Of a DNA stretch of 62,480 nt, positions 45,059 to 53,724 are shown piece by piece (the stretch's first letter is position 1; each line of letters begins with the position of its first letter). The translations under genes and the position numbers were made by a program. The notes beneath the pieces are model-generated. The model saw only the letters and a list, made by a program, of their open reading frames with translations. It was not told the origin of the DNA and made no database searches. The stretch is taken from positions 1 to 62,480 of the forward strand of contig NZ_FWYD01000021.1 in NCBI RefSeq assembly GCF_900176485.1, read 5' to 3'. This DNA comes from Primorskyibacter flagellatus. Its GTDB lineage: Bacteria; Pseudomonadota; Alphaproteobacteria; Rhodobacterales; Rhodobacteraceae.

Positions 45059-45640
45059 ATGAAACGACTTCTAGGCGCAGTGCTGCTGATCTGCGGCCTT
45101 GCCACCGCGGGTGCCGCGTTGGAAATGGGTGATGACGGGCTGTATGACGAGCCCTTCTTTCGCGACACGTTCAAGGACATGCGCGAGGATTTGGCCGAGG
45201 CCAATGCCGAAGGCAAGCGCATGGTCATTTTCTTTGAGCAGCGCGGCTGTGTCTACTGTCACAAGATGCATGAAGAGATCTATTCACGCGACGACGTGCG
45301 CGCCTTTATCGACGAGAATTTCTATGTCGTCCGGCTGAACCTGCACAGCGACACCGAGATGACCGATTTCGACGGCGAGGTGACGTCCGAAAAGGCGGCG
45401 GCCCGGAAATGGGGGATTCTGTTCACGCCCACGGTCCTGTTTCTGCCGGAAGATGTGCCCGAAGGTGTGAGTGCACCGCAAGCGGCAGTGGCGATGATGC
45501 CGGGCGCGTTTGCGCGTGGCACGACGATGGATATGTACACCTGGGTGTTAGAGAAAAGATACCTGCTTGATAGTGATGAGGATTTCCAGCGGTATCACGC
45601 CCGGATGATCCGGGAAAGAAATGATGGCAACACCGACTGA
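45059..45640 (+). CDS. soxW: Periplasmic thioredoxin SoxW
   Basis: A 193-residue exported thioredoxin. A signal peptide covers residues 1-20, and the redox motif CVYC is at 64-67 (EQRGCVYCHKM). The cis-Pro strand is in LFTPTVLFL. It receives electrons from SoxV. The gene follows soxV with 21 bases between; GGGAGG precedes the ATG. Confidence 0.9.
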   Translation: MKRLLGAVLLICGLATAGAALEMGDDGLYDEPFFRDTFKDMREDLAEANAEGKRMVIFFEQRGCVYCHKMHEEIYSRDDVRAFIDENFYVVRLNLHSDTEMTDFDGEVTSEKAAARKWGILFTPTVLFLPEDVPEGVSAPQAAVAMMPGAFARGTTMDMYTWVLEKRYLLDSDEDFQRYHARMIRERNDGNTD

Positions 45641-45662
45641 TCCGCGTGACAACGATGCAGGC

Positions 45663-45678
45663 ATTCACTTCTGTGAAT
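45663..45678. promoter_or_regulatory. Candidate SoxR operator upstream of soxX
   Basis: ATTCACTTCTGTGAAT is a 16-bp palindrome of the form ATTCA-N6-TGAAT, 83 bases before the soxX start. The same form occurs upstream of soxC. Confidence 0.6.
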
Positions 45679-45760
45679 TTGTTGTTGCGTCAGATGCGTA
45701 CACTGGCCTACGGTATACAAAGCTATCCGCGAGGACAGAACAGATAGCATGGGAGGACAC

Positions 45761-46240
45761 ATGAAGATCACGATGATCGCACTGGCGGCGGTGATGGCAG
45801 CGGGGGCGGCGCAAGCCGACGACGTTGCACCCGGAGACGTCCAGTTTGATGAATATGGTGCCGTTGCGGCGTCGCTCAGCGGCACCGACGGTGATCCGGC
45901 CAACGGTATCAAGATCATGACATCGCGTGCCAAAGGCAACTGTATCGCCTGCCACGAGGTGACAGCGTTGCAGGATACGCCCTTCCATGGAGAGGTCGGG
46001 CCGGTTCTGGACGGTATCGGTGATTACCGCAGTGCAGAAGAACTGCGCGGCATCGTCGCCAACGCAAAAATGACCTTCGAGGGGTCGGTGATGCCCGCCT
46101 TTTACAAGACCAGCGGCTTTATCCGTCCCGGCAATGCCTATACCGGCAAGGCCGCAAAGGAAGAAGAACTGACGCCGATCCTTTCGGCGCAGGAGATCGA
46201 GGACGTCGTGGCCTATCTGCTGACCCTGAAGGAAAGCTGA
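45761..46240 (+). CDS. soxX: Cytochrome c SoxX
   Basis: A 159-residue monoheme cytochrome c with a Sec signal (cleavage near residue 19, AAQADD). The heme motif CIACH is at 61-65 and the Met ligand is in SVMPAFY (Met111). SoxX pairs with SoxA to attach thiosulfate oxidatively to the SoxY cysteine. The ATG at 45761 has GGGAGGAC directly upstream. An operator-like palindrome ahead suggests a separate promoter from soxVW. Confidence 0.95.
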   Translation: MKITMIALAAVMAAGAAQADDVAPGDVQFDEYGAVAASLSGTDGDPANGIKIMTSRAKGNCIACHEVTALQDTPFHGEVGPVLDGIGDYRSAEELRGIVANAKMTFEGSVMPAFYKTSGFIRPGNAYTGKAAKEEELTPILSAQEIEDVVAYLLTLKES

Positions 46241-46267
46241 CCGCGCTGCGGCAATGAGGAGAAAGAG

Positions 46268-46684
46268 ATGCACTTCACACGACGTGAAACGCTGGCAATG
46301 GGGGCCGGAGCGGCCCTGTTGACGGTTCTGCCGTTCCGCGCCAATGCTGCCGTGGATGACCTGATCGCGGAATTCACCGGTGGCGCAGAGCTTGCCGATG
46401 CCGGGGTCGAACTGACGGCACCCGAGATCGCGGAAAACGGCAACACCGTCCCGATCGAGGTTTCGGCCCCCGGTGCCACAGCCATCATGGTGCTGGCAGC
46501 AGGCAACCCGACGCCCCCGGTGGCAACGTTCAATTTTGGCCCGTTGGCAGCGTCGCAATCCGCCAGCACCCGCATTCGACTGGCCGGAACGCAGGACGTG
46601 ATCGCGGTTGCCCAGCTGGCCGATGGCAGCTTTGCCCGCCAGTCCAAGACCGTAAAAGTGACCATCGGCGGCTGCGGCGGCTGA
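46268..46684 (+). CDS. soxY: Sulfur-carrier protein SoxY
   Basis: A 138-residue periplasmic carrier. A twin-arginine signal (R5, R6; TRRETLAMG) is followed by an immunoglobulin-like domain and the flexible C-terminal arm GGCGG (134-138), whose Cys136 carries the sulfur intermediate. It is exported in complex with SoxZ, which lacks a signal, and is encoded 18 bases upstream of soxZ. Confidence 0.97.
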   Translation: MHFTRRETLAMGAGAALLTVLPFRANAAVDDLIAEFTGGAELADAGVELTAPEIAENGNTVPIEVSAPGATAIMVLAAGNPTPPVATFNFGPLAASQSASTRIRLAGTQDVIAVAQLADGSFARQSKTVKVTIGGCGG

Positions 46685-46702
46685 TCAGAGGAGTACGAGA
46701 CA

Positions 46703-47032
46703 ATGGCATCCGGAGTTAAACCCCGCGTCAAGGTTCCCGGCAAGGCATCGGCAGGCGAAGCGGTCACCATCAAGACCCTCATCAGCCATCCGATGGAGTC
46801 GGGCCAGCGCAAGGACAGCAGCGGCAACACCATTCCGCGTTCGATCATCAACCGCTTCACTTGCGACTTCAACGGTGAGAATGTGGTCGATGTCACGATG
46901 GAACCGGCGATTTCCACCAACCCCTATTTCCAGTTCGAGGCGACCGTGCCCGAGACCGGTGATTTCAAGTTCACCTGGTATGACGATGACGGATCCGTCT
47001 ACGAGGAAACCAAAAGCGTTACCGTCGCCTGA
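46703..47032 (+). CDS. soxZ: Sulfur-carrier partner SoxZ
   Basis: A 109-residue immunoglobulin-like protein without a signal peptide. The start PRVKVPGKASAGEAVTIKTL, the HPMESGQRKD motif and the ending FKFTWYDDDGSVYEET are all typical. It binds SoxY and presents the carrier to the other Sox enzymes. GAGGAG lies upstream of the ATG. Confidence 0.96.
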   Translation: MASGVKPRVKVPGKASAGEAVTIKTLISHPMESGQRKDSSGNTIPRSIINRFTCDFNGENVVDVTMEPAISTNPYFQFEATVPETGDFKFTWYDDDGSVYEETKSVTVA

Positions 47033-47091
47033 TTTCGCGATAGCCCTGTCCGGACATCCGGGCAGGGCGCAATAACGGGAGGGAATAATAA

Positions 47092-47943
47092 ATGAGATTC
47101 AAGGCAATGACGGCAATCGCCGGGCTGCTGATCGCGGCGGGCCCGATGGCATTCGCTGGCGGTGCCGACGATGACACGCTGATCATCAACGGCGAGATCG
47201 AGATGATCTCCAAGACGGCTGCGCCCGCGCATCTGGATGACGTTTTCGACGAGATTGTTTCAGGCTGGCATTTCCGCACCGACGAGACACAGGCGCTGGA
47301 AATCGACGACTTTGACAATCCGGCGATGCTGTTCGTGGATCAGGCCATCGACGCCTATGACGTGGTCGAAGGAGAGGCCGGCGAAAGCTGTGCCTCTTGT
47401 CACGAGGGCGTCGAAAACTTCGCTGGTCTGGCGACAGCAATGCCCAAAGTCGATGCCGACGGCAAGCTGGTGGTCATGGAAGACCTGATCAACGAATGCC
47501 GGACAGAGCGTATGCAGGCCGATGAATGGAAATGGTCGGGCAATGACATGCAGTCAATGGCGGCACTGATCTCGCTTCAGTCGCGAGGTATGCCGATGGA
47601 CGTTGCAATCGATGGTGACGCCGCCCCCTATTGGGAGCAGGGCAAGGAAATGTACTACACGCGCTACGGCCAGCTTGAACTGTCCTGTGCCAACTGCCAC
47701 GAGCAGAATTATGGCAATTACATCCGCGCCGATCACCTGAGCCAGGGCCAGACCAATGGTTTTCCGACATACCGTCTGAAACAGGCCAAGCTGATCTCCA
47801 AGCACAACCGTTTCCGTGGCTGCATTCGTGACACGCGTGCCGAGACCTTCGCCGAAGGCTCTGACGAGTTCCGCGCGCTGGAACTGTATGTCGCCTCACG
47901 CGGCAACGGTCTTTCGGTCGAAACGCCGGCGGTTCGTCAGTAA
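47092..47943 (+). CDS. soxA: Diheme cytochrome c SoxA
   Basis: A 283-residue periplasmic cytochrome with two heme motifs: CASCH (100-104) and CANCH (199-203). The active-site Cys244 in RFRGCIRD becomes the persulfide heme ligand. The signal peptide ends near residue 22. With SoxX it forms the L-cysteine S-thiosulfotransferase that loads SoxYZ. GGGAGGG precedes the ATG. A hairpin terminator follows the stop. Confidence 0.96.
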   Translation: MRFKAMTAIAGLLIAAGPMAFAGGADDDTLIINGEIEMISKTAAPAHLDDVFDEIVSGWHFRTDETQALEIDDFDNPAMLFVDQAIDAYDVVEGEAGESCASCHEGVENFAGLATAMPKVDADGKLVVMEDLINECRTERMQADEWKWSGNDMQSMAALISLQSRGMPMDVAIDGDAAPYWEQGKEMYYTRYGQLELSCANCHEQNYGNYIRADHLSQGQTNGFPTYRLKQAKLISKHNRFRGCIRDTRAETFAEGSDEFRALELYVASRGNGLSVETPAVRQ

Positions 47944-47952
47944 ACCATTCTG

Positions 47953-47983
47953 CCCGCGCCGGATTGTTCCGGTGCGGGTTTTA
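47953..47983 (+). terminator. Terminator between soxA and soxB
   Basis: CCCGCGCCGG and CCGGTGCGGG form a 10-bp stem with one G-T pair across a 7-base ATTGTT-type loop, followed by TTTTA. It should reduce read-through into soxB, in line with separate control of soxB. Confidence 0.7.
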
Positions 47984-48014
47984 TATATCCGATATATTTA
48001 CACATGCGAATGTG
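47983..48014. promoter_or_regulatory. soxB promoter region with two palindromes
   Basis: ATATATCCGATATAT (47983-47997) and CACAT-GCGA-ATGTG (48001-48014) are adjacent symmetric sequences 43 to 75 bases before the soxB ATG. The second is a looser match to the ATTCA/TGAAT sites in front of soxX and soxC and may be a weaker SoxR site. Confidence 0.4.
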
Positions 48015-48056
48015 AAGCCGCTCTAGTGCTCAGTCTGATAACAGGAATACTCTGCC

Positions 48057-49754
48057 ATGATCTCCCGCCGCGATTTTCTTCAGGTCTCTATGGCTGCGTC
48101 CGCCCTTGTTGGGGCCAGCGGTTTTGGCAATTGGTCCCGACTGGCTGCACAGCAGGCGCTGACACAGGACCAGCTTTTGCAGTTCGAGACGTTCGGAAAT
48201 GTCTCGCTGATCCACATCACGGATATTCACGCGCAGATGAAGCCGATTTTCTTCCGTGAACCGGAAATCAATCTTGGGGTCGGTGAAAACAAGGGCGAGG
48301 TGCCGCATGTCACCGGTGCCGACTTCCGTCGCCTTTTCGGGATCGAGGACGGCTCTCCGTCGCATTACGCGCTGACTTACAACGATTTTTCATCGCTTGC
48401 GCGGGGCTATGGCAAGGTCGGCGGGCTGGACCGCGTGGCGACCGTGGTCAATGCGATCCGGGCAGACCGGCCTGACGCGATCCTGCTGGATGGCGGCGAC
48501 ACCTGGCATGGGTCGTACACCTGCCTGAAAACCCAAGGCCAGGACATGGTCAACGTGATGAACGCGCTGAAACCCGACGCGATGACCTTTCACTGGGAAT
48601 TCACGCTGGGGTCCGAGCGGGTGAACGAGATCGTCGAGGGGTTGCCTTTCGCGGCACTTGGCCAGAACATTTTCGATGCCGAATGGGACGAGCCGGCAGA
48701 GATGTTCAAACCCTACAAGTTCTTCGAGCGTGGGGGCGTGAAGGTTGCGGTGATCGGGCAGGCTTTTCCGTATATGCCGATCGCCAACCCAGGATGGATG
48801 TTCCCGGAATACAGCTTTGGCATCCGCGACGAACATATGCAGGAAATGGTCGACGAGGTGCGCGGCATGGGCGCAGAGCTTGTCGTCTGCCTGTCCCATA
48901 ACGGGTTCGACGTCGACAAGAAGATGGCAGGGATCGTCAAAGGGATAGACGTGATCCTGTCCGGCCACACCCATGATGCGCTGCCCGAGCCTGTGCTGGT
49001 GGGCGAGACGATCATCGTTGCCTCCGGCTCTAACGGAAAGTTCGTGTCGCGCGTCGATCTGGATGTACGGGACGGTCGGATGATGGGATTCCACCACAAG
49101 TTGATCCCGATCTTCTCGGATGTGATCACGCCGGACGCGCAGGTTTCTGCTTTGATTGATGAGCAGCGCGCACCCTTCAAGACCGAGCTGGAAGAGGTGA
49201 TCGGCCAGACGGATTCGCTGTTGTACCGGCGCGGCAATTTCAACGGCTCCTGGGATGATCTGATCTGCGATGCGCTGCTGTCGGAACGCGAGGCGGATAT
49301 CGCCATGTCGCCGGGTGTGCGCTGGGGGCCGTCGCTCCTGCCGGGGCAGGACATCACGCGCGAGGACATCTACAATGTCACGTCGATGACCTATGGCAAA
49401 GCCTATAGGTCCGAGATGACGGGCGAGTTCATCAAAGTGATTCTTGAAGACGTCGCCGATAATATCTTCAATCCTGACCCTTACTATCAGCAGGGCGGGG
49501 ATATGGTGCGGATTGGCGGCATGGCCTACCGCATCGACATTACAAAACCGCAGGGTGAGCGGATTTCGGACATGACATTGATCAAGTCCGGCGAGGTGCT
49601 TGATCCTGCAAAGAACTACGTCGTCGCTGGCTGGGCAAGCGTCAACGAAGGCACGGAAGGCCCGCAGATCTGGGATGTCGTGGAAAACCACATCCGCAAA
49701 GAAGGTACAATTCGGCTGGAGCCCAATACATCCGTCGAGGTGGTGGGCGCATGA
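48057..49754 (+). CDS. soxB: Thiosulfohydrolase SoxB
   Basis: A 565-residue dimanganese enzyme of the 5'-nucleotidase fold. A twin-arginine signal (R4, R5; SRRDFLQVS) is present. Metal-site motifs are HITDIHAQ near 57, LDGGDTWHGS near 143, LSHNGFDVD near 280 and SGHTHDA near 302. It hydrolyses the sulfonate group from S-thiosulfonate on SoxY as sulfate. It is the standard marker for the Sox pathway. Preceded by its own terminator and promoter region. Confidence 0.97.
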   Translation: MISRRDFLQVSMAASALVGASGFGNWSRLAAQQALTQDQLLQFETFGNVSLIHITDIHAQMKPIFFREPEINLGVGENKGEVPHVTGADFRRLFGIEDGSPSHYALTYNDFSSLARGYGKVGGLDRVATVVNAIRADRPDAILLDGGDTWHGSYTCLKTQGQDMVNVMNALKPDAMTFHWEFTLGSERVNEIVEGLPFAALGQNIFDAEWDEPAEMFKPYKFFERGGVKVAVIGQAFPYMPIANPGWMFPEYSFGIRDEHMQEMVDEVRGMGAELVVCLSHNGFDVDKKMAGIVKGIDVILSGHTHDALPEPVLVGETIIVASGSNGKFVSRVDLDVRDGRMMGFHHKLIPIFSDVITPDAQVSALIDEQRAPFKTELEEVIGQTDSLLYRRGNFNGSWDDLICDALLSEREADIAMSPGVRWGPSLLPGQDITREDIYNVTSMTYGKAYRSEMTGEFIKVILEDVADNIFNPDPYYQQGGDMVRIGGMAYRIDITKPQGERISDMTLIKSGEVLDPAKNYVVAGWASVNEGTEGPQIWDVVENHIRKEGTIRLEPNTSVEVVGA

Positions 49755-49977
49755 TCTTGAACGCGCATGTGTCGCAATATGGGGCGGGTCCGGTGGTTTG
49801 ATCCAGCGGTGCGCGCCTGTCGGCGCGCTCAGGTTTCATTTTGCGTTGGCACGCAGCAGGGGCGCTGCCCCCGGCCATGCTGGCGCATGACCTCCCCCTG
49901 AGGCGAGGTGTTGGTTGGCATACATGTGTTGGTTTGGACGCGTTTTTGCGGATTCGGGTCATTCGATTTGGCGCAGG

Positions 49978-50667
49978 TCAGGCCGCGTCCGAAGCGCCTG
50001 ATTTTGGGATCGCGCCTGCCGCGATCATGTGGCCGACCAGCCATGTGCCGTAAGCATCGTTGCCGTGCCGGCCGTCCTCGTGAATATGTTCGGGCGGCAG
50101 GGACACCGTGCCGTCCTCCATGAAATCCAACGGGTCCACCAGAGGCAGTTTCATGTCGCGGACGGACTCGCACAGGATCCGACGCATGGCGCGGCTGGCC
50201 GGGGACGGGTTGATTGGCGGCGGAGCCACGATACAGACCTTGGACCGGACCGATATGCGTTTCATCAGACCAAGCTGAAACCGGCGCTGTTCCAGCACAT
50301 AGTCGCGCAGAAAAGCCGGCGAGACGTGCAGTGCGTCGGCGTCCCTGTCATCCTCTTCGGGGACGTGATGATTGTGCCACGAGAAGCCGCCCGACAGACG
50401 CCCCAGATTGAACAGGCTGATAAGCGCAGGCGCGCCAGTGTCGAAGATGTTTTCAACCCCGACGGCTTCCGCGATCTTGTCAAAGCGCCGGTTCATGCCG
50501 CGGTTTGTGGTAGAACGCAGGCCACGTTTGCGGTCAAAGCGGAGGGTTTGGTCTATCCAGTTTGTACCACTCGCCGAGAACCCCTGAATCTTCAGCCCAT
50601 TGGCGTTGCAACCACTGCGCAGCGCGCGGCTGTGGCTGTCGCCGATGACCAGCGCGTCAATGGGCAT
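49978..50667 (-). CDS. SGNH-hydrolase-like protein
   Basis: A 229-residue protein that opens with ALVIGDSHSRAL, a block I-type GDSH motif of SGNH-like hydrolases and O-acetyl-transfer proteins. A later HEDGRHGNDAYG stretch carries the Asp/His pair expected of block V in modified form. No signal peptide or membrane helix is seen. Its start lies inside the end of the GSCFA gene (11-base overlap). It is opposite in direction to soxB and soxC. The substrate is unknown; glycan deacylation or acylation is plausible. Confidence 0.65.
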   Translation of the reverse strand: MPIDALVIGDSHSRALRSGCNANGLKIQGFSASGTNWIDQTLRFDRKRGLRSTTNRGMNRRFDKIAEAVGVENIFDTGAPALISLFNLGRLSGGFSWHNHHVPEEDDRDADALHVSPAFLRDYVLEQRRFQLGLMKRISVRSKVCIVAPPPINPSPASRAMRRILCESVRDMKLPLVDPLDFMEDGTVSLPPEHIHEDGRHGNDAYGTWLVGHMIAAGAIPKSGASDAA

Positions 50668-51739
50668 TCTCGTCCTCCAGAAGCAGCTCTTCGCAGGCAA
50701 GATCCTCGGCTTCCATCTCCTTCTCTGCGGAGATGCGACGTTCGACGGAAGGATCGGGGCTGTGATCCTTTGCAGGTTCAGACAGATCCAGGCCGCGAAA
50801 GAAATGCTCCATCACCAGCGACACGCCGTAGGGTGACACAGAGCGCATGTTGGGCTCGAAGAACTGCCCGCGTGCGGGTGGTGCCGAGATGATTTCGTAT
50901 GACGGGAAGTAGTCGATGCTCGGGTCGTTTCGCGCCAGTTCTCCGGCGACGGCGCGCAGCACTGACTTGGAGTAGGTTGTGGCCACCAGAACATGGTCTT
51001 GGGATGCGGTCGCGGTCAGCGGCACGGGCGAAACTGTCAGCAGCAGTTTTATTTCCGGATTGATGCGGCGCATGCCTGTTATCGCCGCGTTCATCGAGGC
51101 GAGGATCTCGGTAAAACCGTAATTGCGAAATACATGAAGATCCACGTCGAACTGGCCCGCCACGGTGCCCGGACATAGCGCGTATGGCTGGCCGGTCTCG
51201 GCGTGCTCGAACCCCTCTGTCAGACCCATGGTAAACACTAAAACCTCGGCGTCTTCGATAGAGCGGCGACAAGCCTTGGCGGTGGAGCGCAGCATGGTGT
51301 GCGCCTCTTCGCGGCTGGCGAAACCGTCAGGTTCTATAAGCGGTCGCAGGCTGTCGCGAAATCGGGTGCCGTCCTGCCAGATCTCGATGGATTTGGTCAG
51401 TTTGGGATCTTCGGCCAGTTCGATCCAGGTTTCCAATGCGCGGGCGGTATAGATATTGGCGGTGCGGGCCGAATAGACGCCGTAGTTGTATTTTGCGGCC
51501 AGCGCGGCCGAGGTCTTTCCGGGGGCGGGCTCTGCGTTCACCCAGTTCAGATCGCGCGTTTGAAGGGCGCGGCTGATATGCTGGGCAAAACAGGATCCAT
51601 AGGTCGCGAAACGCGCGTTGGCGGGAAGGCTGAACGCGGGTGTCCACAGGTCGGACATGCGGTAAAGGCCGGGTTCCGCAACGGCGCTGCGCCAAAAGGA
51701 TTTGGGCGGTTGCGAGGAATAGGGATTGGCATCGGTCAT
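50657..51739 (-). CDS. GSCFA-domain protein
   Basis: A 360-residue protein with the defining FATYGSCFAQHIS motif near residue 43-55 and the later LTVSPVPLTAT segment of the GSCFA family, which is related to SGNH hydrolases. No signal peptide is seen. The family's activity has not been settled; members often neighbour polysaccharide genes. It is translationally coupled to the SGNH-like gene downstream, so the two probably act together on the same compound. It lies within the interruption of the sox cluster. Confidence 0.85.
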   Translation of the reverse strand: MTDANPYSSQPPKSFWRSAVAEPGLYRMSDLWTPAFSLPANARFATYGSCFAQHISRALQTRDLNWVNAEPAPGKTSAALAAKYNYGVYSARTANIYTARALETWIELAEDPKLTKSIEIWQDGTRFRDSLRPLIEPDGFASREEAHTMLRSTAKACRRSIEDAEVLVFTMGLTEGFEHAETGQPYALCPGTVAGQFDVDLHVFRNYGFTEILASMNAAITGMRRINPEIKLLLTVSPVPLTATASQDHVLVATTYSKSVLRAVAGELARNDPSIDYFPSYEIISAPPARGQFFEPNMRSVSPYGVSLVMEHFFRGLDLSEPAKDHSPDPSVERRISAEKEMEAEDLACEELLLEDENAH

Positions 51740-51811
51740 CGCGCAGACAACCCTTGTATCGGTCTCTGTAACGTCAAGGCACCATGAGGGTCACAGGATG
51801 GCAGAACCTTG

Positions 51812-52252
51812 TCAAGAAATCGAAGCCCGCGTTTCTGACCATTCGGGAAGCGGAAAAAGGCGGTCGTAAGCCCAATTGAAGACAAACGTATATACCAGAT
51901 AGAATATTGCGAAGGACAGATCCATCACGAAGGCTTCCCACAGGCCGATCTGGAGGTACCAGGCAAAGAAGGGCAGCAAAAGCGCCAGCATGCCTGTCTC
52001 GAATATCAATGCGTGCACGATACGGGCGGGCAGCGTTTTCAAAGTGGTGCCGGTCAGCCGGTTGAGGATGATGTCGAAGGCCAGATTATAGGCGTAATTC
52101 CACAATGTCGCGACCGTGGCGCCGACAAGGGCCACGACCCCCACATCAGAGATCGGCTTGTCAAAAACCAGGGCCCCAAGTGGTGTGACAATGACCAGCG
52201 CGATGATTTCAAAGCTGAGTGCGTGACGGACGCGATCTGCTGTCTTGCGCAT
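51812..52252 (-). CDS. PACE-family efflux transporter (BTP domain pair)
   Basis: A 146-residue protein with four helices arranged as two bacterial transmembrane pair repeats: RVRHALSFEIIALVIVTPLG and ARIVHALIFETGMLALLLPF begin each half. This is the signature of the proteobacterial antimicrobial compound efflux (PACE) family, which exports biocides such as chlorhexidine or polyamines such as cadaverine. It is divergent from soxC, with the soxC operator between them. Confidence 0.85.
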   Translation of the reverse strand: MRKTADRVRHALSFEIIALVIVTPLGALVFDKPISDVGVVALVGATVATLWNYAYNLAFDIILNRLTGTTLKTLPARIVHALIFETGMLALLLPFFAWYLQIGLWEAFVMDLSFAIFYLVYTFVFNWAYDRLFPLPEWSETRASIS

Positions 52253-52413
52253 TCTATCCTCCGTTTACTGATCCGGGCCGTCCCGGGTTCTGTCCCAACA
52301 TGGGGGGAGGTCGTCCTCGCTTCTGCCTGAGCTAGGACATTTGACTGTTCCGTTCAAGTCCCGGCGCAAAAAACCAGGCTGAACGGACGGCGGAGGTAGA
52401 CTCACATAAAGTA

Positions 52414-52429
52414 ATTCATTAACATGAAT
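52414..52429. promoter_or_regulatory. Candidate SoxR operator upstream of soxC
   Basis: ATTCATTAACATGAAT, a 16-bp ATTCA-N6-TGAAT palindrome, lies 27 bases before the soxC ATG. The same form as the site ahead of soxX. Confidence 0.6.
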
Positions 52430-52455
52430 GTGATGATATGAGTGGAGGAGAAAGC

Positions 52456-53724
52456 ATGTCAGCCTCGGACAAGAGCGGGACGGCATCGCGCAGGACATTT
52501 CTGAAAGGGGCCCTGGCCGCAGGTGGGGCCGTTGCAGGCGCCGGTGCGGCGCGGGCGGCAGGTGACCCGGCGATCACGCAGATCCAGCCATGGATGCAGG
52601 AATTGGGCGACGGAGTCGATGTTGCCCCTTATGGCAAGCCTTCGGAATATGAAGATCAGGTGATCCGGCGCACGGTGGAATGGCTGACGGCTGATCCTGT
52701 CAGTTCCATCAATTTCACGCCGCTGCATGATCTGGACGGCATTATCACCCCCAACGGTCTGTGCTTTGAGCGTCACCACGGCGGTGCCGCGCATATTGAT
52801 CCCGCCGAGCACCGGCTGATGATAAACGGGTTGGTGGACACGCCGCTTGTGTTCACGATGGAAGACATCATGCGGTTTCCGCGTGAGAATCACGTCTACT
52901 TTCTGGAATGCGCGGCGAACTCGGGGATGGAGTGGCGAGGTGCGCAGCTGAACGGCTGCCAGTTCACTCACGGCATGATCCACAATGTCATGTATACCGG
53001 CGTGCCTTTGCGGTTGCTGCTGAACGAGGCAGGTATCAAGTCCGAGGGCAAATGGATTTTGCCCGAGGGCGCGGATGCGGCTGCCATGACCCGGTCGATC
53101 CCGATGGAAAAGGCACTGGACGATTGCCTTGTCGCGTTCAAGATGAATGGCGAGGCGCTGCGCGTCGAGCAGGGCTATCCTTTGCGACTGGTCGTTCCCG
53201 GTTGGGAAGGGAATATGTGGATCAAGTGGTTGCGCCGCATCGAAGTGGGCGACAAGCCTTGGCACCACCGTGAAGAGACGTCGAAATACACCGACCTTTT
53301 CCCAGACGGCAAGGCGCGCCGCTTTACATGGGAGATGGACGCGAAATCCGTCATCACCAGCCCCAGCCCGCAAGCGCCGATCACCCATGGTCCCGGACCG
53401 TTGGTTATCAAAGGGCTGGCCTGGTCGGGACGGGGCACCATTCCGCGCGTCGACGTCACCATTGATGGCGGCAAGACATGGGCGCAGGCCCGGATGTCTG
53501 GGCCAAGCCTCGATAAGTCGATGCATGCCTTCTATCTGGACATCAAATGGGACGGGCAGCCGCTCTATCTTCAAAGCCGTGCGCATGATTCCACCGGCTA
53601 TGTGCAGCCCACCAAACAGGCGCTTCGCGAGATCCGGGGCGTGAACTCAATCTATCACAATAACGGCATCCAGACCTGGTATGTCAACGAACAGGGGGTC
53701 GCCGAGAATGTCGAAGTCTCTTAA
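52456..53724 (+). CDS. soxC: Sulfane dehydrogenase molybdoprotein SoxC
   Basis: A 422-residue protein of the sulfite-oxidase fold. It has a twin-arginine signal (R12, R13; [10 protein letters not shown]). The molybdenum-binding Cys152 lies in [13 protein letters not shown], and a C-terminal dimerisation domain begins near [10 protein letters not shown]. With SoxD it oxidises the sulfane sulfur on SoxY, yielding six further electrons and preventing sulfur globules. The ATG at 52456 has GGAGGAG upstream. soxD starts 17 bases before its stop. Confidence 0.96.
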   Translation: MSASDKSGTASRRTFLKGALAAGGAVAGAGAARAAGDPAITQIQPWMQELGDGVDVAPYGKPSEYEDQVIRRTVEWLTADPVSSINFTPLHDLDGIITPNGLCFERHHGGAAHIDPAEHRLMINGLVDTPLVFTMEDIMRFPRENHVYFLECAANSGMEWRGAQLNGCQFTHGMIHNVMYTGVPLRLLLNEAGIKSEGKWILPEGADAAAMTRSIPMEKALDDCLVAFKMNGEALRVEQGYPLRLVVPGWEGNMWIKWLRRIEVGDKPWHHREETSKYTDLFPDGKARRFTWEMDAKSVITSPSPQAPITHGPGPLVIKGLAWSGRGTIPRVDVTIDGGKTWAQARMSGPSLDKSMHAFYLDIKWDGQPLYLQSRAHDSTGYVQPTKQALREIRGVNSIYHNNGIQTWYVNEQGVAENVEVS

